Positions 18,702-29,022 are shown, counted from the stretch's first letter. The stretch: 64,000 nt of DNA from Neisseria arctica (GCF_022870905.1 NZ_CP091510.1:1054001-1118000), one strand, 5' to 3'. A program made the numbers and translations. The notes: generated by a model not told the origin, from the letters alone.

Positions 18702-19856
18702 ATGCAGTCTTGGCAATTACCCGAGCATATCGCCGACATACTGCCCTCTGCCGCACGGGAGTTGGAAAGTGCAAAAGAGCAGCTGTTGGCTTTATTTCGT
18801 GTGCATGGTTATGAATTAGTGCATCCGCCGATGATGGAATACAGTAACTCGCTGTTGACTCATATCGATGCGGGTTTGTCGTTGAAAACCATTCGGGTGG
18901 TTGATCAGCTTAGCGGCCGCCAATTAGGTATGCGTGCAGACATTACTCCGCAAGTGGCGCGTATTGACGCACATTTACTTTCTGCCAATAACGGTATCAA
19001 CCGTCTTTGTTATGCGGGTACGGTACTGCATGCGCGTCCCGATGGCTTTTTAAGTACACGAGAACCTTGGCAGGTGGGAGCCGAATTGTACGGTTTGGAA
19101 GGCATTGAGGCTGATATCGAGTTGATCGACCTGATGCTCAAAAGTTTAAATGTGGGGCGTGTGGGTGCTCTGATGCTTTCTCTCGGGCATATTGGTGTCT
19201 TCCGTGCGTTGGCAGGGGCGGCTGAATTAAATGAGCAACAATCGGCGCAGCTGTTGTCACTGATGCAAAATAAAGATGCCGAGGCAGTTAAAGCCCAAGT
19301 AAACACTTGGAAACTAGACGGTATGTGGGCGAAGGCTTTTACGTTACTGCCGACATTATATGGTGATCGTGTGGTATTGGATAAGGCGCGCGCTCTTTTG
19401 CCTGATTTGTTTGCGGTAGGTGCAGCGCTGGATGATCTGAAAGCAGTATGCGATGCCTTTCCTGCACAAGATGTTCATATTGATTTATCCGAATTGCGGG
19501 TAGATAACTATCATACCGGCCTTTTATATGCCGCTTATGGAAACGAATGCCATGATGCAGTTGCCCGTGGAGGACGTTATGACGGTTTGGGCGAATATTT
19601 CGGCCGTGCACGTCCTGCAACCGGTTTTAGTTTTGACTTGCGAACTTTTATCGGCCGGTTACCCCCCGGAGAGCGTATGCCGGTAATCGCCGTAGCAAAA
19701 GAAGATATGGCGGCTGCAAGGGAAACTATTGAGAAACTACGTGCCGAGGGACATTGTGTCGTGATTGATTACGGTATCGTTTCCAACTCATCAAGTGATG
19801 TCAAAAACCGTTTGACATCTGAAAACGGCAAGTGGGTTGTTGTTCCGAATACTTAA
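18702..19856 (+). CDS. hisZ: ATP phosphoribosyltransferase regulatory subunit HisZ
   Basis: A 384-residue paralogue of histidyl-tRNA synthetase without tRNA-charging function; it activates and confers histidine feedback on the short-form HisG. The class II synthetase-like motifs are seen as DILPSAARELESAKEQLLAL, MRADITPQVARIDAHLL, and the motif 3 region VARGGRYDGLGEYFGR. The protein lacks the anticodon-binding domain, as expected for HisZ. GGAAG lies 8 bases before the ATG. purA follows after 46 bases, the usual hisZ-purA pairing in beta-proteobacteria, so the two are probably cotranscribed. Confidence 0.94.
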   Translation: MQSWQLPEHIADILPSAARELESAKEQLLALFRVHGYELVHPPMMEYSNSLLTHIDAGLSLKTIRVVDQLSGRQLGMRADITPQVARIDAHLLSANNGINRLCYAGTVLHARPDGFLSTREPWQVGAELYGLEGIEADIELIDLMLKSLNVGRVGALMLSLGHIGVFRALAGAAELNEQQSAQLLSLMQNKDAEAVKAQVNTWKLDGMWAKAFTLLPTLYGDRVVLDKARALLPDLFAVGAALDDLKAVCDAFPAQDVHIDLSELRVDNYHTGLLYAAYGNECHDAVARGGRYDGLGEYFGRARPATGFSFDLRTFIGRLPPGERMPVIAVAKEDMAAARETIEKLRAEGHCVVIDYGIVSNSSSDVKNRLTSENGKWVVVPNT

Positions 19857-19893
19857 AACGGATTGTAGTTTAATTGTTGGTTAAAAAATTTAA

Positions 19894-21201
<1,308 letters not shown>

Positions 21202-21230
21202 GAACGGTTTAGTTTAATGTTTACAAAAAC

Positions 21231-21259
21231 AAAGGCTGCTTTGGGCAGCCTTTGTTTTT
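21231..21259 (+). terminator. Terminator of purA
   Basis: AAAGGCTGC and GCAGCCTTT form a 9-bp stem with a 5-base loop followed by TGTTTTTA, 29 bases after the purA stop. It is a classic intrinsic terminator without an uptake sequence. Confidence 0.88.
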
Positions 21260-21273
21260 AGCTAAAAAGCCAG

Positions 21274-21325
21274 TAACAAGTAAACAACCCTGCGGATGGT
21301 TATCAGCAGGGTTGTTTACTTGTTA
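21274..21325. terminator. Very long hairpin after mdh
   Basis: TAACAAGTAAACAACCCTGC and its exact complement form a 20-bp perfect stem around a 12-base loop, ending 15 bases before the mdh stop on the minus strand. On that strand CTGGCTTTTTAGC follows, giving a short T-tract. It is longer than a terminator needs to be. Confidence 0.75.
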
Positions 21326-21339
21326 GCTATGGTTAAGAA

Positions 21340-22320
21340 TTATTTCAGCAGATGGGCAACACCAGCTTTTTCTTCTTCCAGTTCATTTAATGTAACGTTG
21401 ATGCGTTCACGGCTGAATTCGTCGATTTCCAAATCTTTTACCAATTTGTATTCACCGTTTTCACAAGTTACAGGGAAGCCGAACATAGTACCTTCGGGAA
21501 TGCCGTATGAGCCGTCTGAAGGAACACCCATGGTTACCCATTTGCCGTTGGTGCCCAATACCCAATCACGGATATGATCAATAGCGGCATTCGCGGCAGA
21601 GGCTGCTGAAGATAGGCCGCGTGCTTCGATAATGGCGGCGCCGCGCTTGCCTACGGTCGGCAGGAATACATCTGCATTCCATGCTTGATCGTTGATCATT
21701 TCTTTTACGCTTTCGCCGTTAATGGTGGCGAAACGGTAATCGGCATACATAGTGGGAGAGTGGTTGCCCCATACGCACAGTTTTTCAATGTCGGCTACTG
21801 CTTTGCCGGTTTTTTCCGCGATTTGGCTCAATGCACGGTTGTGATCTAAGCGCAGCATGGCGGTAAAGTTTTTGGCGGGCAGATCCGGAGCTGATTTCAT
21901 AGCGATATAAGCATTGGTATTGGCAGGGTTGCCGACTACCAATACTTTCACGTTACGGTCCGCCACTTTATTGAGTGCGGCACCCTGAACGGTGAAAATT
22001 TCGGCATTTGCCTGCAGCAAATCGGCACGTTCCATACCTTTGCTGCGTGGGCGAGAACCGATCAAGATGGCGATTTGCGCATCTTTGAAAGCTTCTTCAG
22101 GATTATCGGTAGTGAACATGCCGGCCAACAGGGGGAATGCACAGTCTTGCAATTCCATCATGACGCCTTTTACGGCATTTTGAGCCTGAGGCAGGTCTAG
22201 CAATTGTAAGATGACAGGTTGGTCTTTACCCAACATTTCGCCACTGGCAATACGGAACAGAATAGCGTAGCCGATTTGGCCGGCTGCACCTGTAACGGCA
22301 ACACGAACGGGTGATTTCAT
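21340..22320 (-). CDS. mdh: NAD-dependent malate dehydrogenase
   Basis: TCA-cycle enzyme interconverting malate and oxaloacetate. The N-terminal Rossmann loop is [15 protein letters not shown], the mobile loop with substrate arginines is [25 protein letters not shown] binds NAD, and the catalytic histidine lies in [11 protein letters not shown]. The 326-residue length and [10 protein letters not shown] belong to the cytosolic-type MDH used by beta-proteobacteria. AGGAGAATTTAGGT before the ATG is a strong ribosome binding site. From memory, meningococci and gonococci rely on the quinone-linked Mqo, so this gene helps to separate this organism from them. Confidence 0.96.
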   Translation of the reverse strand: MKSPVRVAVTGAAGQIGYAILFRIASGEMLGKDQPVILQLLDLPQAQNAVKGVMMELQDCAFPLLAGMFTTDNPEEAFKDAQIAILIGSRPRSKGMERADLLQANAEIFTVQGAALNKVADRNVKVLVVGNPANTNAYIAMKSAPDLPAKNFTAMLRLDHNRALSQIAEKTGKAVADIEKLCVWGNHSPTMYADYRFATINGESVKEMINDQAWNADVFLPTVGKRGAAIIEARGLSSAASAANAAIDHIRDWVLGTNGKWVTMGVPSDGSYGIPEGTMFGFPVTCENGEYKLVKDLEIDEFSRERINVTLNELEEEKAGVAHLLK

Positions 22321-22693
22321 ACCTAAATTCTCCTGAATGATTTAGTGGTGGTTAAGCGGGCTGGAACAATACGTTTATTAACGAAGTATTAGTTTTTAAT
22401 ACCTTTGAAACAGCCTGTTTGATGCGTGGATACTGCTTGAATAAGGCAGAATACCGCCATGGCTTCAGTAGCATGCCGCTATAAATTATTCAGACGGCAT
22501 GATTTGTAAAGCGAGCCAGAGTAAAAGCCTTAACGGTGCTTATCATACCAAATTTACCGCAGGGGGCAATATTATTTTGTAATCGTTTGGCTTTTTTTAT
22601 GAGTTGGCTGGATTTGCGAATATATTTTTGAGCTATACGGCAATGTTTTTTAATATGAAAACATTATTTTGATTATCTTTTATTTATTATTTT
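22321..22693. other. Intergenic region between mdh and dinB
   Basis: These 373 bases lie upstream of mdh and downstream of dinB, both on the minus strand, so they hold the mdh promoter and the dinB terminator. One AT-type uptake sequence is at 22489-22500; with CATGCCG at 22472 it forms a 7-bp stem. AATGTTTT and AAAACATT (22642-22665) make a second weak hairpin nearer dinB. No coding frame is convincing. Confidence 0.45.
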
Positions 22694-23797
22694 TTATGAT
22701 GGGGTTTGGATTTCACTGACATTTTTAACAGAATCTTCATTATCCCATAAGCTTTGCTGGCAACCTTTGGGAGTAAGATGGCCTACGCCGATGCCTATGA
22801 GGCGGTAAGCGGTATCTTCTGGGGAGGATACTCTTCCTGCTAATTTGTATGCGGCTTGATAAAGGGCTGCGGCGTCGGGCAATACCGAAGAATAAGTATG
22901 GGAGCGGGTAATCACCCTGAAATCAGTGGTTTTGAGTTTTAATGTGATACTGCGGGCCTGCACCTGTTTTCTGGTGATTTGTTGCCATAAATCTTGGGTA
23001 AGGTAAGGAAGGTGAGTCATGATGCCCGTTAAAGATAAATCTTCCGGAAGGGTAATTTCAGTAGATATCTGCAGGCGCTCGCGGTTGGGTTTGACCGGCC
23101 GCGGATCTTCGCCGCGTACCAAATCATAGAGCCGGTAACCGTAACGACCGAAGAGATTAAGTAACTCTCCGCGTGTTATTTTACGGAGGTCGCCCGCTGT
23201 AAACAGACCAAGGGAGTGCATTTTTTTTAAGGTAACTTTGCCTACGCCTGGAATTTTGCCCAAAGGCAGGGTTTCTAAAAATGCTTCTATTTTTTCCGGA
23301 GGTAGAACAAATTGGCCGTTTGGCTTGCGCCAGTCGGAAGCGATTTTGGCTAAAAATTTATTCGGGGCAATACCGGCTGAAGCGGTCAGCCCCGTAGTTT
23401 CGAATATTTCGGTACGGATACGGCGTGCCGTCTCACTGGCATAAGGGATATTTTGCAGGTTGCTTGTAACGTCGAGGTAGGCTTCATCAAGAGACAACGG
23501 CTCAATGAGATGGGTATAGCGGGCAAAAATATCGTGTATTTGTTTGGAGGCTTCACGATAAAGGTCGAACTTAGGTGGAATATATATGGCTTGGGGGCAG
23601 AGCCGTTTGGCAGTGCTTACAGACATAGCGGAATGCAGGCCGAATTGGCGGGCCTCATAGGAAGCCGCACAAATAACGGAGCGGGGGCCTTCCCAAGCAA
23701 CGACAACCGGTTTGCCTTTTAAATGCGGTTGTTCCCGCAGTTCTACCGAGGCGTAGAAAGCGTCCATATCGATATGGATGATTTTTCTGGTCTGCAT
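22694..23797 (-). CDS. dinB: DNA polymerase IV (Y-family)
   Basis: Error-prone lesion-bypass polymerase. The palm acidic residues lie in IIHIDMDAFYASVELRE and in SLDEAYLDVTSNL, and the fingers motif is CAASYEARQFGLHSAMS. The helix-hairpin-helix region is LGKIPGVGKVTLKKMHSLG and the little-finger domain follows from about residue 235. The 367-residue protein ends with a short polar tail rather than a clear beta-clamp motif of the usual QxxLF form. Neisseria lacks a LexA regulon, so its control is open. Confidence 0.95.
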   Translation of the reverse strand: MQTRKIIHIDMDAFYASVELREQPHLKGKPVVVAWEGPRSVICAASYEARQFGLHSAMSVSTAKRLCPQAIYIPPKFDLYREASKQIHDIFARYTHLIEPLSLDEAYLDVTSNLQNIPYASETARRIRTEIFETTGLTASAGIAPNKFLAKIASDWRKPNGQFVLPPEKIEAFLETLPLGKIPGVGKVTLKKMHSLGLFTAGDLRKITRGELLNLFGRYGYRLYDLVRGEDPRPVKPNRERLQISTEITLPEDLSLTGIMTHLPYLTQDLWQQITRKQVQARSITLKLKTTDFRVITRSHTYSSVLPDAAALYQAAYKLAGRVSSPEDTAYRLIGIGVGHLTPKGCQQSLWDNEDSVKNVSEIQTPS

Positions 23798-23961
23798 CTT
23801 ATGTTAAAAGCTAGGAGCGGTATGGGAAGGTAAGTGTAGCTGAGATTATAGCTTGCTAAAATCGGATAAAAACAGCTTTTCGGTAGGTTTGTACGGATTT
23901 GCCTAGAGGGCTGGATTTTATTGTAGAGTAAGGTAAATTGGAGTACGAAAGTTGCTTTTTA

Positions 23962-24004
23962 TTATACAAGGCCGTCTGAAATATTTTCAGACGGCCTTGT
24001 ATAA
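23962..24004. terminator. Extended uptake-sequence hairpin with 20-bp arms
   Basis: TTATACAAGGCCGTCTGAAA and its exact complement surround three bases. The symmetry extends 7 bases beyond the uptake sequence proper. It begins 7 bases after the stop of the small membrane protein gene on the minus strand. Confidence 0.85.
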
Positions 24005-24010
24005 AAATTT

Positions 24011-24256
24011 TTAATAATTTGTCATATGTTGCGATTTCTCTGAATGCTTCCGGCTCCAACGTCGGCAACTGCGAAGAAGCGGGGATGCCGCCAAAGTGGC
24101 AGCGGCCAGCAGCAGGGTTACCATTAGGGGTAAAGGGCGCAGCCAGATATCAAAATCAAACCAATGAATTGCAAGTATTGCAATCAGGATGGTAAAAACA
24201 GCGATATAGATTATGCTGACTGCCGGCAATAATATTCGGGCAATGATGTATCGCAT
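24011..24256 (-). CDS. Small two-span membrane protein of unknown function
   Basis: An 81-residue frame with two predicted membrane helices, about residues 5-29 (ILLPAVSIIYIAVFTILIAI) and 39-60 (PLPLMVTLLLAAATLAASPL), then a basic cytoplasmic tail RSCRRWSRKHSEKSQH. I recognise no family. The ATG has no clear ribosome binding site. It is followed at once by a strong uptake-sequence terminator, which supports it being a true gene end, and it would read into dinB's promoter region. Confidence 0.55.
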   Translation of the reverse strand: MRYIIARILLPAVSIIYIAVFTILIAILAIHWFDFDIWLRPLPLMVTLLLAAATLAASPLLRSCRRWSRKHSEKSQHMTNY

Positions 24257-24461
24257 GTCATAATAGCTTTATACTGAGGTGAGTGATGCAGGGTGGCGCT
24301 CAATGTCCAAGCTGCCTTTTTATTTGAGTTTATTATAGAACTTTGGCTTTAAAATACAGTTAGGCTTTGGCAAAGATACGGCTATGGGAAATCAATTTAG
24401 GATAATGGCTATGGAATATTTTGATATAAGCTGTTGAATAAATTTGATTTTAATAAAAATT

Positions 24462-24495
24462 CATACGGCATGAACCGCCGTTGTCCTGCCGTATG
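24462..24495 (-). terminator. Terminator after the DUF2322-like gene
   Basis: CATACGGCA and TGCCGTATG form a 9-bp stem around a 16-base loop. On the minus strand AATTTTTATT follows. It resembles but is not an uptake sequence. Confidence 0.7.
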
Positions 24496-24530
24496 GTGTA
24501 GAGAATTTTAAAGGTATTTGGTTTGATATT

Positions 24531-24848
24531 TTAAGCGTTGACCGGTTGTAGGGTGAGGTTTAGATTTTCTTGTTTTACTTTGAACAGTAAATCGATATTG
24601 GGGTGTTTGCCAGGGTTGGTTTCTGCATCCGCTACGTGTTCGGCAAAAAGCGATAGGCCGTATTCTGCTGCTTCCGCATTGAGTGTATTGCTAAATTTTT
24701 CAGCCAAAGCATTGTATAGTTTGAGTGAACCGAGTTTGCCCGGAGCTGCGGGAATGTGGTGGATAACATTCCCGGCATTGTCGGTGATATTCAGGCTGCT
24801 TAGATGGTCGATGGAAGGAAGGGTAGCGAGGTTTTCTTGAAAGCTCAT
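24531..24848 (-). CDS. DUF2322-like cytoplasmic protein
   Basis: A 105-residue soluble protein of unknown role. From memory it resembles the DUF2322 family found in Neisseria and Pasteurellaceae, with features such as HHIPAAPGKLGSLKLYNAL and FAEHVADAETNPGKHPN. The open frame extends to 24974, but MSFQENLATLPSIDHL at the ATG 24846-24848 has an AGGAAAACAC ribosome binding site and avoids overlapping upp. No catalytic motif is obvious. Confidence 0.75.
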   Translation of the reverse strand: MSFQENLATLPSIDHLSSLNITDNAGNVIHHIPAAPGKLGSLKLYNALAEKFSNTLNAEAAEYGLSLFAEHVADAETNPGKHPNIDLLFKVKQENLNLTLQPVNA

Positions 24849-24907
24849 GTGTTTTCCTTTTATTTCAAATAATTGTACTGTTTTGGGTAAGGGTGGTAGA
24901 AATTTAC

Positions 24908-24935
24908 AGGCCGTCTGAAAGTTTTCAGACGGCCT
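24908..24935. terminator. Uptake-sequence terminator of upp
   Basis: AGGCCGTCTGAAA and its complement form a tight hairpin that ends 8 bases before the upp stop codon on the minus strand. Confidence 0.85.
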
Positions 24936-24942
24936 TACCAAA

Positions 24943-25569
24943 TTAGCGGGTACCGAAAATTTTATCGCCGGCATCGCCTAAACCGGGGATGATGTAGCCG
25001 TGTTCGTTAAGGTGGCTGTCGAGGGCGGCCGTGTAGATGGTAACGTCCGGATGGGCATCGTTAACCAGTTTTACCCCTTCAGGCGCCGCTACTAATACCA
25101 ATGCTTTGATGTTGCGGCAGCCTTTGCTTTTGAGCAGGTCGATGGTGGCGACCATTGAGCCGCCGGTGGCCAGCATGGGGTCAATGATCAAGGCCGGGCG
25201 CTCTTGCATGCTATCGACCAGTTTTTCAAAATATGGAACCGGCTGAAGGGTTTCTTCATCACGTTGCAGGCCGACTACGCTTATTTTAGCGGTAGGAATC
25301 AAGTCTAATACACCGTCAAGCATGCCCAGGCCGGCACGCAGAATCGGTACGACGGTCAGTGTTTTTCCTTTGATACGCGATCCTTCGAGTTCGCCGCACC
25401 AGCCGTCTAGGATAAAGGTTTCGGTTTCGAAATCACGACTGGCTTCATAAGCCATCAGACGGGCAAGCTCTTTGGTAAGGGTACGGAATTTGTAAGTGCT
25501 GCAATCGGCTTCACGCATCAGGGTGAGTTTGTGTTTGACCAATGGATGGTCGATAATGGTGATGTTCAT
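24943..25569 (-). CDS. upp: Uracil phosphoribosyltransferase
   Basis: Pyrimidine salvage enzyme making UMP from uracil and PRPP. The PRPP-binding loop is [20 protein letters not shown], the uracil-binding C-terminal segment is [20 protein letters not shown] followed by GDKIFGTR, and [16 protein letters not shown] is the conserved N-terminal motif. The 208-residue length equals that of E. coli Upp. Confidence 0.97.
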   Translation of the reverse strand: MNITIIDHPLVKHKLTLMREADCSTYKFRTLTKELARLMAYEASRDFETETFILDGWCGELEGSRIKGKTLTVVPILRAGLGMLDGVLDLIPTAKISVVGLQRDEETLQPVPYFEKLVDSMQERPALIIDPMLATGGSMVATIDLLKSKGCRNIKALVLVAAPEGVKLVNDAHPDVTIYTAALDSHLNEHGYIIPGLGDAGDKIFGTR

Positions 25570-25667
25570 GAATCTGACTTTCTCTGTTATTTTCAGACGG
25601 CATTATGAATAAAATTTGGTACGGATTATAATGTTTTTCAAGTTTGCTTGTGAATATGCAAGCTGTA

Positions 25668-25693
25668 AAAAAACCTGCTTGCGGCAGGTTTTT
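25668..25693 (-). terminator. Terminator of grxD
   Basis: AAAACCTGC and GCAGGTTTT make a 9-bp stem with an 8-base loop, followed on the minus strand by T-rich sequence (TTTTTTTACAGC overlaps the arm). It starts 6 bases after the grxD stop. Confidence 0.8.
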
Positions 25694-25698
25694 CGGGC

Positions 25699-26007
25699 TT
25701 AGGCTTTCAAAATATCTTGTAGTTCGCCTGCTTCATACATTTCCATCATGATGTCGGAACCGCCGATAAATTCTCCGTTTACATATAGTTGCGGAATAGT
25801 CGGCCAGTCGCTGTATTCTTTGATACCTTGGCGTACTTCGTCGTTTTCCAATACGTTTACGGTAACGAAGTCGTTACAGCCGGCTGCTTGCAGGATTTGT
25901 ACTGCACGGGAAGAGAAACCGCATTGGGGAAATTGTTTGGTGCCTTTCATGAATAAAACGACACGGTGTGTGGTAACGACTTCTTTGATTTGTTCTTGAA
26001 TGCTCAT
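25699..26007 (-). CDS. grxD: Monothiol glutaredoxin, Grx4 type
   Basis: A 102-residue single-domain monothiol glutaredoxin that binds and hands on 2Fe-2S clusters. The signature CGFS is in QFPQCGFSSRAVQIL, with the glutathione-binding lysine in VVLFMKGTK, the WPTIPQLYVNGEFIGGSD motif and its cis-proline. It probably works with the ISC machinery at 14.6-18.2 kb. It is just downstream of the methyltransferase gene, leaving a 51-base gap. Confidence 0.96.
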   Translation of the reverse strand: MSIQEQIKEVVTTHRVVLFMKGTKQFPQCGFSSRAVQILQAAGCNDFVTVNVLENDEVRQGIKEYSDWPTIPQLYVNGEFIGGSDIMMEMYEAGELQDILKA

Positions 26008-26058
26008 AGGTATTCCTAGATGGTAAGGGTTTGCGGGGAGCGTGTAGCGGGGATCCGC

Positions 26059-27318
26059 TCAACTGCTTTTTTCCAATACGGCGGCGAAGAAGCCGTCAGT
26101 TTGGTGGCAGGCGGAATCCAACCGTAAGTATACACCTGTATCCAACCCGATTTTATAGTTACTTAGTAGGGCAGCGCAATCGACAACATGCCATTGCGGA
26201 TATTTTTCTAAGAAACGGGCAATCTGCATTTCGTTTTCTTCGGGTAGGATACTGCAGGTGGCGTAAACCAATCTGCCCTTTTCGTTAACAAGTTTTGCAG
26301 CTTCGGTAAGAATCGAGGCCTGTTGCTCTTGCAGGGCGGCAACGGTATCGGCGGATTGCCGGTATTTGAGATCGGGATTACGGCGTAATGTGCCGAGGCC
26401 GGAGCAGGGGGCATCAACCAATACACGGTCGGCTTTGCCTGAAAGACGGTTGATCCGTGGATCGGTTTCACTGCTGATACGCTCGGGATGGATATTGGTC
26501 AGCCCGGCCCGAACCATACGGGGTTTGAGATTGGCCAAGCGTTTTTCGGCAATGTCGAAAGCATAGATACGGCCTTTGTTAGCCATCATGGCACCGATAG
26601 CCAAAGTTTTTCCGCCCGCTCCAGCACAGAAATCCACGGCTATATCGCCGCGCTTGGCACCTAGCAGCAAGGCCAATAATTGGCTGCCTTCGTCTTGCAC
26701 TTCCAGCGTGCCGTCAAGAAAGCGCGGGTGTTTGTTGAGGGCGATTTTATTTTTCAAACGGATTCCCCAAGGTGAATATGGGGTGGCTTCCGCATCCAAG
26801 CCCTCGGCTTGCAACTCGGCAAGTATTTTTTCACGTTTGCCTTTAAGGGTATTAACGCGTAAGTCTAGCGGAGCCGGCTGGTTGACGTTGCGGCCGAATT
26901 TGAGAATATCTTCTTCAGAATAGTGTGTGCTTAATTGTTCGATCAGCCATTGCGGTAATTCGGCGGCGGTATTGAGGCCGTCTGAAAACTCGTTTTTACG
27001 GGCTTTTAGGTTACTTAGAAAGGTTTTTTCGTCTTCATCCAACAGTTCTTCAAGCTGGCTGATATTCATGCTGCGGCCTAAAACTAAGGCAGCTAGCGCG
27101 GCTTTTTTTGCTTGAGCATGGGGGCGGCGTAAGGCGGAGGAGATTTTTTGATAATGGCGGAGTGCGGCAAACGCGGTTTCCGCAATTTCATGGCGGTCTG
27201 CACGTCCGAGTTTGTTGTGCTGGCGGAAATAGGCTGATACGACTGCATCGGCAGGTTGTTTGAAGGTTAGCATCTCTGCCAGTACGGCGGAGGTGTGTTC
27301 GAGTTGGTTAGCATTCAT
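26059..27318 (-). CDS. RsmB/NOP-family RNA cytosine-C5 methyltransferase
   Basis: AdoMet-dependent RNA m5C methyltransferase of 419 residues. An N-terminal helical NusB-like region (residues 1-140) precedes the catalytic domain. The AdoMet site is VDFCAGAGGKTLAIGAMM, and the two catalytic cysteines lie in motif IV LVDAPCSGLGTLRRNP and motif VI VYATCSILPEEN. The family layout suggests rRNA as substrate, but I cannot tell RsmB from its paralogue with certainty. An uptake sequence is read in frame near 26977. Confidence 0.85.
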   Translation of the reverse strand: MNANQLEHTSAVLAEMLTFKQPADAVVSAYFRQHNKLGRADRHEIAETAFAALRHYQKISSALRRPHAQAKKAALAALVLGRSMNISQLEELLDEDEKTFLSNLKARKNEFSDGLNTAAELPQWLIEQLSTHYSEEDILKFGRNVNQPAPLDLRVNTLKGKREKILAELQAEGLDAEATPYSPWGIRLKNKIALNKHPRFLDGTLEVQDEGSQLLALLLGAKRGDIAVDFCAGAGGKTLAIGAMMANKGRIYAFDIAEKRLANLKPRMVRAGLTNIHPERISSETDPRINRLSGKADRVLVDAPCSGLGTLRRNPDLKYRQSADTVAALQEQQASILTEAAKLVNEKGRLVYATCSILPEENEMQIARFLEKYPQWHVVDCAALLSNYKIGLDTGVYLRLDSACHQTDGFFAAVLEKSS

Positions 27319-27409
27319 AGTTGGTTTTTATATCGGACTGATGGCGGAATTATACGCGATATTGGCTGATAAGGGTTTCAGACGGCCTATTTTAAGAAAT
27401 GGTTATAAA

Positions 27410-27441
27410 AACACCGTATCCCGTTAGTAGGATACGGTGTT
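27410..27441. terminator. Terminator of the DUF3108 gene
   Basis: AACACCGTATCC and GGATACGGTGTT form a 12-bp perfect stem with an 8-base loop. On the minus strand TTTTATAACC follows. It begins 19 bases past the stop and contains no uptake sequence. Confidence 0.85.
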
Positions 27442-27459
27442 GAGGGAAGGGAAATAAAT

Positions 27460-28137
27460 TTAAGGATTAACGGTTTGGCCGTTGATTTTGATGGAGGTTA
27501 GTTTCAGATCATAGGTTTTGCCATCGTCTGTATAGCTGATTTGTGCAGGAATGTTGCCCAAAGCAGGTGCGAATGCGTATGTGATGGTATCCTCACCGCG
27601 GCGGACACGGTAACGGCTTACATTGGCATTTCGGCCGCCGATTTTTACTTGTCCGCTGCCGATGCTGTTCAGGTTGCCTACGCTATATAATTTTTTACCG
27701 TTGGTAATTTTCAAGCCGGCAGGCAGGCGCGCATCGTTAGCGGCCAGTTGCCATGCGAGGGTAAATAAATCCATGGTCGGGGCGGATACGTTTTCGGTTT
27801 TTTGTTCGCCTACTTTGCCGTAGGTAACTTTGCCTCCACTGAAGCGTGCTTCGGCGTAGGTTTTACCGCCTCGTACATCTTTGTAGTAGCTTGGGCGCAG
27901 GGTGTTGCCTGAAATGGTGCCGCCTGATTCGAAGCGGATGCGGTAAAGCGGCACTTTGATGTTGGAAACCACCGTGTAGTTGTTGCCGCTGCGATTGAAA
28001 GTCATGGTAGCAGGAATGCCGTAGCTGCCTGAATATTGTAGTTCTGCAGATTGGGGCAGCTCTGCAGCCAATGCCGGCGGAACTGCTAATACGGAGGCAG
28101 CCAAGATAGTGCTTAATACGGTTTTGCGGTTCGACAT
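27460..28137 (-). CDS. Exported DUF3108 protein
   Basis: A 225-residue periplasmic or envelope protein. Residues 1-24 form a signal peptide with a likely cleavage after ALA (PPALAAELPQ). The mature part is beta-rich with alternating aromatic and glycine residues (ELQYSGSYGIPATMTFNRSG, SYYKDVRGGKTYAEARF), typical of DUF3108 proteins whose role is unknown. It follows purN by 31 bases on the same strand and may be cotranscribed with it. Confidence 0.85.
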   Translation of the reverse strand: MSNRKTVLSTILAASVLAVPPALAAELPQSAELQYSGSYGIPATMTFNRSGNNYTVVSNIKVPLYRIRFESGGTISGNTLRPSYYKDVRGGKTYAEARFSGGKVTYGKVGEQKTENVSAPTMDLFTLAWQLAANDARLPAGLKITNGKKLYSVGNLNSIGSGQVKIGGRNANVSRYRVRRGEDTITYAFAPALGNIPAQISYTDDGKTYDLKLTSIKINGQTVNP

Positions 28138-28168
28138 AGGTTTTCCTTTTCCTATTGTGAGGATGGTG

Positions 28169-28804
28169 TTAGGCCAAAAGAGGGGTTTGGCTGTGCTGCT
28201 GTTCTGTACGGATAACGCGGTTGCCTTGGATACTTAGACGGCCGGCGGCAAAGTCGTCAACGACTTGGGGTAGAAGCCGGTGTTCTACTTCCAGTACGCG
28301 TGCGGCCAAATCATCGGCTGTATCATGATCTAAAACGGGTACGGCGCCTTGGGCGATAATGGGGCCGCAATCAAGCTCGGAGGTAGCGAAGTGAATGGTA
28401 CAACCGGCAATACGGCATCCGGCTTCTATAGCGCGCTCGTGGGTGTGCAGTCCGGTGAACGAGGGCAACAGCGAAGGGTGAATATTAATCAAGCGGCCTT
28501 CATAATGGCGGCAGAATTCGGGAGTGAGAATCCGCATAAAGCCTGCCAATACTACCAAATCGGGTTGATAAGCATCGATTTTTTCCATCATGGCTTTATC
28601 GAAAGCCAAGCGGTCTGCAAAGGTTTTGTGGTCGAGGCTGTCGGTCGGAATTCCACGGCTTGCCGCCCATGCCAAACCGGCGGCTTGGGCATTATTGCTT
28701 AATACGGCGGCAATTTGAATGTTCTGAATGTCGGCTTCGACAATGGCTTGCATATTGCTGCCTCTGCCGGAAATTAAAATAACGATATTTTTTTTAGATT
28801 GCAT
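28169..28804 (-). CDS. purN: Phosphoribosylglycinamide formyltransferase (GAR transformylase)
   Basis: Purine biosynthesis enzyme using 10-formyltetrahydrofolate. The nucleotide-binding start VILISGRGSNMQAIVEA, the catalytic Asn and His in INIHPSLLPSFTG, and the catalytic aspartate in SELDCGPIIAQGAVPV are all present. The 211-residue length is normal. Its ATG lies only three bases after an uptake sequence (28808-28820), and no ordinary ribosome binding site is seen unless the AAAGG that begins that sequence serves. Confidence 0.96.
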   Translation of the reverse strand: MQSKKNIVILISGRGSNMQAIVEADIQNIQIAAVLSNNAQAAGLAWAASRGIPTDSLDHKTFADRLAFDKAMMEKIDAYQPDLVVLAGFMRILTPEFCRHYEGRLINIHPSLLPSFTGLHTHERAIEAGCRIAGCTIHFATSELDCGPIIAQGAVPVLDHDTADDLAARVLEVEHRLLPQVVDDFAAGRLSIQGNRVIRTEQQHSQTPLLA

Positions 28805-29022
28805 TTTTTCAGACGGCCTTTTAAGCGGATAGCTGAATAAAAGTTAAAAGTAAGGGGTATGCCGGTTTGAAACAAGCGTTTTAGCTTAATTTAACGGCTT
28901 TTTAAATCTTTGTGGTGGTTTATTGTAATCGAAATGCATTGGATCGATGAAGTAAATCGGAGAGTGAGATTGCGTAATAATTGAAAGAAGTGAAGTTTGC
29001 AAGGGTTTGCCACATTGAATGG

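Noticed and set aside
21274..21325. Considered as a Correia-type repeat or MITE.
   Set aside because: The ends do not match the TATAG-type Correia termini I know, and there is no flanking TA duplication.
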